DNA of 21,679 nucleotides from Parachlorella kessleri (lineage: Eukaryota; Chlorophyta; Trebouxiophyceae; Chlorellales; Chlorellaceae): NCBI GenBank assembly GCA_001598975.1, contig BBXU01000605.1, forward strand, positions 1-21,679, written 5' to 3'. The notes below the pieces were generated by a model. The model did not search any database, was not told the origin of the DNA, and saw only the letters and a list, made by a program, of their open reading frames with translations. Every line of letters begins with the position of its first letter. The first letter of the stretch is position 1. Below, one piece after another: positions 19,030-21,679 of the stretch. The position numbers were made by a program, and so were the translations under genes.

Positions 19030-20113
19030 TTACAAGTCAGGCTCGGAATCGTCACTTGGCTCGGTCGACTCCCCTGAACCTGATGCCTCGCCATCATGCA
19101 AGTCTATGGGTGGGTCGGCATATGAGAAGTCCCTCAACCGACCCCTATTCTTGTGTGCCCTCACATACCGCACTCGGTTTTCTTTGTGGGGGCGCAACTT
19201 CAGATGCCAAGGACAGCAACAACCCTTCCGGCATTCCCCAAGATGCAACACGACATGCCCACGCCCCACAGGCCGGCTGCCAAAAGGCATGTCTTTCCAG
19301 TACCTCACCCCCTTTTTCAAATAATAGATCAAGTTGTGTAAGTACAAGCCTATGAAAAGGTCCTCAGACTCGGGAATTTTTATGCCAACCCAGCCCCGGA
19401 AGGATCGTTTCACGCCAGTTCTGCTCCTACGAGCTGCTTTGCCAGGAGCGGCTACTATCTTGGCATTCACACGAAATGACAGCCACACATAACGGTCATT
19501 CTGTCTGGATGAACCCCTGCCGGCATGCCACCACTTGACTTTCCTCTCGTATGCCAGCCCTTGGTCCGAATGCCGCACCTTGCTACGAACCGAAGGATAC
19601 ACACATGCGCTGCCTAATTCCCTTCTCATTGCCCCACTTTTCGTGTCCAACCGGACAAGCCCTGGACGCTCGAACCAAGTAGGCATGGGTGCACTGCCGC
19701 TTGCAACACTCTCTCCTACTGCCTGGGCGGCACCATCCCTATGCCACCCAACTACTGTGGCGACACTGCCTGGCCAGTCTGGCGCAAGCAGTCGAGGTGC
19801 TGACAGGAAGAAAGGCATTACCACAGCAAGCAATATTCCACACCACTGGTCCTTTGTCAAGGTCAGGATAACTTCCCCACATATGCCTTCTCTATGCCCA
19901 ACCGTGGCCTTCAAACAGCTAAACCCTCTTCTCGAAGCCTTCATGGTTTTGGTTTGCCCAGCATATGCCGACAGTTGAGCACCGCTGAGACCTGCACGCA
20001 AGTAAAAGCACAAGGGCTGACCAGCTGTCGCAGGCATTGTAGCAGCCGTTATGTTGGCAGCGCACACACTTACCTGCAGTGCTCTTGCCATCTTTAGCAA
20101 CTCTATTTGGCAT
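19030..20113 (-). CDS. Predicted His-Me finger (HNH-like) endonuclease with zinc-binding loop, two exons
   Basis: Exon 1 is 20113-20074 (MPNRVAKDGKSTA) and exon 2 is 19799-19030 (TAA). The 274-nt intron has a GTAAGT donor and a CTTTCTTCCTGTCAG acceptor in phase 1, giving 269 aa. Residues 195-222 read GHVVLHLGEC, then CCCPWHLKLRPHKENR. This resembles the zinc-binding loop of His-Me homing endonucleases (pattern H-L-x-C, C-x-P-x-HL, then H/T-x-x-EN), with His199 and Asn221 as likely catalytic and metal-binding residues. Upstream is a basic stretch (GKAARRSRTGVKRS) and WVGIKIPESEDLFIGLYLHN. The C-terminus is acidic and Ser-rich (SGSGESTEPSDDSEPDL). The product probably cleaves DNA; whether it belongs to a mobile element or is domesticated is unknown. 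The intron happens to be open in frame, so an unspliced 356-codon reading is possible but less likely. Confidence 0.62.
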
Positions 20114-20755
20114 CAACTTGGCTTGCTATGGTGCTCGAAATGTCCACCGCCTGCAAGTAGGCATACATCGCCCCGTATTTCGGCTTGTTCCTCCGGGCTG
20201 GCATTGGCCGCGCGCAGCAGCGCAGGGCGTTGATGCATATTATGGCGGGAAACTGGATTCTGTGTTTAGCCAAGTCGTTTTCAACGGTAAACGTGGACGG
20301 AGAAGGTCGAAACTAGTTGTATATATATTGTTTAGTATATATATATATGCCTACCTGGGGGGCGCCTCCAACAAGATCTACTTCGCCATCGTAAAAATTT
20401 CTTCGAGACATGGCTCCAAAGGGCAAGCCCAACGTCCCAACGAAGAAGGCGAGTTTGAAGAGGTTGTATTTGGTGCTAGTGGCCCGCTTTGTGGGGGGCA
20501 AGGTTGCCCTAGCTCCCACGTTCGAGTTTGGACATGCGATTTAGGGTTAGTTATTATTCTTCATCAACAGCCCAAACGTGCTCTATGGAAGGCTTTGAAG
20601 GCCTCTGCATCCAAACAATGTGAACCTCGACATAGTCCAGTTCCCTAGATTGGCCATATGCCTAGGGCAGCGTGGCAGTGCAGTCGACGCATGGCGGGAC
20701 CCGACACAGGCGCTGCATCCAATGGCGCAGAGGGCACTCTGCCGTTTTGTGCAAG
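20114..20755. other. Intergenic / promoter region with an AT-rich tract and a 44-codon open frame
   Basis: TATATA-rich runs at 20318-20347 stand out from the GC-rich surroundings and could hold promoter elements for either neighbour. ATG at 20410 opens a 44-aa frame (MAPKGKPNVPTKKA...) ending TAG at 20542-20544. Its Lys-rich start looks like a real N-terminus. It may be the first exon of the methyltransferase gene, but I could not find a junction with a good donor. Frames 20620-20919 and others overlap the methyltransferase exon in the wrong frame. Confidence 0.35.
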
Positions 20756-21615
20756 ATGGCAGGCCCAGACGTGAATACTGGACGCTACTTGTCTGCGACA
20801 AAGTTGCACGGGTATTGGAAAACCCAGAAAGCTCAGGTAATTCAAAAGTTCAATTGCCCATTGCGTCCTACTCCAGCGTTGATCAATTGAACGTGTTTAA
20901 ACCTGTTTGCAGCCGCTAGGTGGAATGGGCAAATTCAAATATGGCTTTTATGGAACCCTGACCACCGGCTCTCTCGTCAAGATCTTCAGTGCTCTGGAGA
21001 AGGAAGCGGGCATGCACAAGGGGGACACCTTCTGCGACTTTGGGGCAGGCCTTGGGGGGTAAGTAGCTTGATTGAAAACGTTTGTTGTATCCCAACCACG
21101 GTTCCGAAGCCTGGCCATGACGCGCGCCATGCTGCGCCTGCAGGGTGCTTTTATTTGCACAGGCTCTCGGCTATTCCTCTTATGGCGTCGAGTTTGACGG
21201 GGACAAGGCAAGGCAGGCCTACACAGCTTGCTGCCTCGCCTACAAGAGGTACAGGGTAGAGTTCGGCCATTTGTCAGATGAGATGGAGAGCAAGCTGCTG
21301 TGGTACGAGGTTGACGAGATCAAAAACGTCACCACACAATTCATGCCTACAGGGGCTAGCGTGTTCTTTTCGTTCTGGCAGGGCATCCCAGCGGAGGATT
21401 TGGAGCATATCGGTCGCCTAGCTGTTGCCTGCCCGAATTTCAGGCTCTTCTGCTTTGTAGAGAGGGGCAATGGTGGGGCAGTGCAGGATGAGGGGGAACG
21501 GCTTCATTCTGATCTGGGCTTCCCAGCAATGGTAGAAGTGGCACGTCTCTCTGTCAGTGGCTCTGGTGGTTCAGAGAAGTACACTGCCTTCATCTTGAAA
21601 AAAGCAACTGTGTGA
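20756..21615 (+). CDS. DOT1-like SAM-dependent methyltransferase, three exons
   Basis: Exons 20756-20836, 20913-21058 and 21144-21615 join with phases 0 and 2 (GTAATT and GTAAGT donors, TTTGCAG and CCTGCAG acceptors), giving 232 aa. Residues 64-76 read GDTFCDFGAGLGG, the SAM-binding motif I, split by intron 2. GYSSYGVEFD (85-94) supplies the acidic residue that normally holds the ribose. Later, ASVFFSFWQGIP fits the strand-4 position. The spacing DxGxGxG...GVE is that of the DOT1/histone-methylation fold, but the substrate is not evident. The protein is short and lacks the long N-terminus of true DOT1. The region preceding the chosen ATG is open in frame, and an upstream exon (for example at 20410) is possible. 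The stop is TGA at 21613-21615. Confidence 0.8.
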
Positions 21616-21659
21616 CAGTGATGCCAGCTACCGTTTCTACATTCTAAACTGATCTACAC

Positions 21660-21664
21660 TGTAA
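21660..21664 (+). terminator. TGTAA poly(A) signal of the methyltransferase gene
   Basis: TGTAA lies 45 bp after the stop codon. It is the standard poly(A) signal in volvocine and related green algae, so the transcript should end a few bases beyond, near the window edge. Confidence 0.7.
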
Positions 21665-21679
21665 CATCACAACAGATTT

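Noticed and set aside
19800..20073. Reading the nuclease gene as one unspliced 356-codon frame
   Set aside because: It lacks a good ATG context and reads through a consensus GTAAGT donor and a pyrimidine-rich CAG acceptor whose phases match a better N-terminus (ATG at 20113).

Overview
This window looks like nuclear DNA of a chlorophyte green alga. The genes contain many short GT-AG introns with CAG acceptors. TGTAA, the poly(A) signal known from volvocine algae, follows or sits near several gene ends and lies inside both LTRs. Interstitial repeats are of the plant/alga TTTAGGG type. The species cannot be named from the sequence alone. No tRNA, rRNA or CRISPR array was seen.

Layout. (1) 1-722: last two exons of an ABCC/MRP-type ABC transporter (+). 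(2) 1817-3640: five-exon gene (-) for a protein with the DUF1992 / DnaJC28 conserved domain. (3) 4283-6018: complete five-exon D-2-hydroxyacid dehydrogenase of the glyoxylate/hydroxypyruvate reductase A type (+), divergent from the previous gene. (4) About 6400-16552: a nested mobile-element block. A 5'- and 3'-truncated APE-type LINE (6784-7991 and 15333-16552) is split by a 7341-bp Ty3/gypsy chromovirus (7992-15332) with 144-bp LTRs, a CTATC target duplication, PBS, PPT, Gag, protease, RT, RNase H, integrase and chromodomain. The chromovirus also carries an extra spliced and coiled-coil reading frame upstream of Gag. (5) 16553-17610: a subtelomere-like patch of TTTAGGG tracts, a 268-bp duplicated unit and an 80/89-bp tandem repeat; the LINE breaks exactly where this begins. 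(6) 17611-18846: unannotated sequence ending in a 200-bp tandem repeat. (7) 19030-20113: a two-exon gene (-) for a predicted His-Me finger (HNH-like) endonuclease. (8) 20756-21615: a three-exon DOT1-like SAM-dependent methyltransferase (+), with TGTAA near the window edge.

The single-copy genes (ABCC, DUF1992, GhrA-like, methyltransferase) show no shared pathway; they are ordinary neighbours separated by repeats. The spliced models rest on conserved motifs, splice signals and matching intron phases, all read by eye. The most unusual items are the intron-containing pre-Gag reading frame of the chromovirus, the clean LINE/chromovirus nesting, the LINE-to-telomere-repeat junction, a perfect 23-bp hairpin inside the LINE frame, the nuclease gene, and a strong excess of the pentamer ATGCC/GGCAT around 17.7-20.7 kb.
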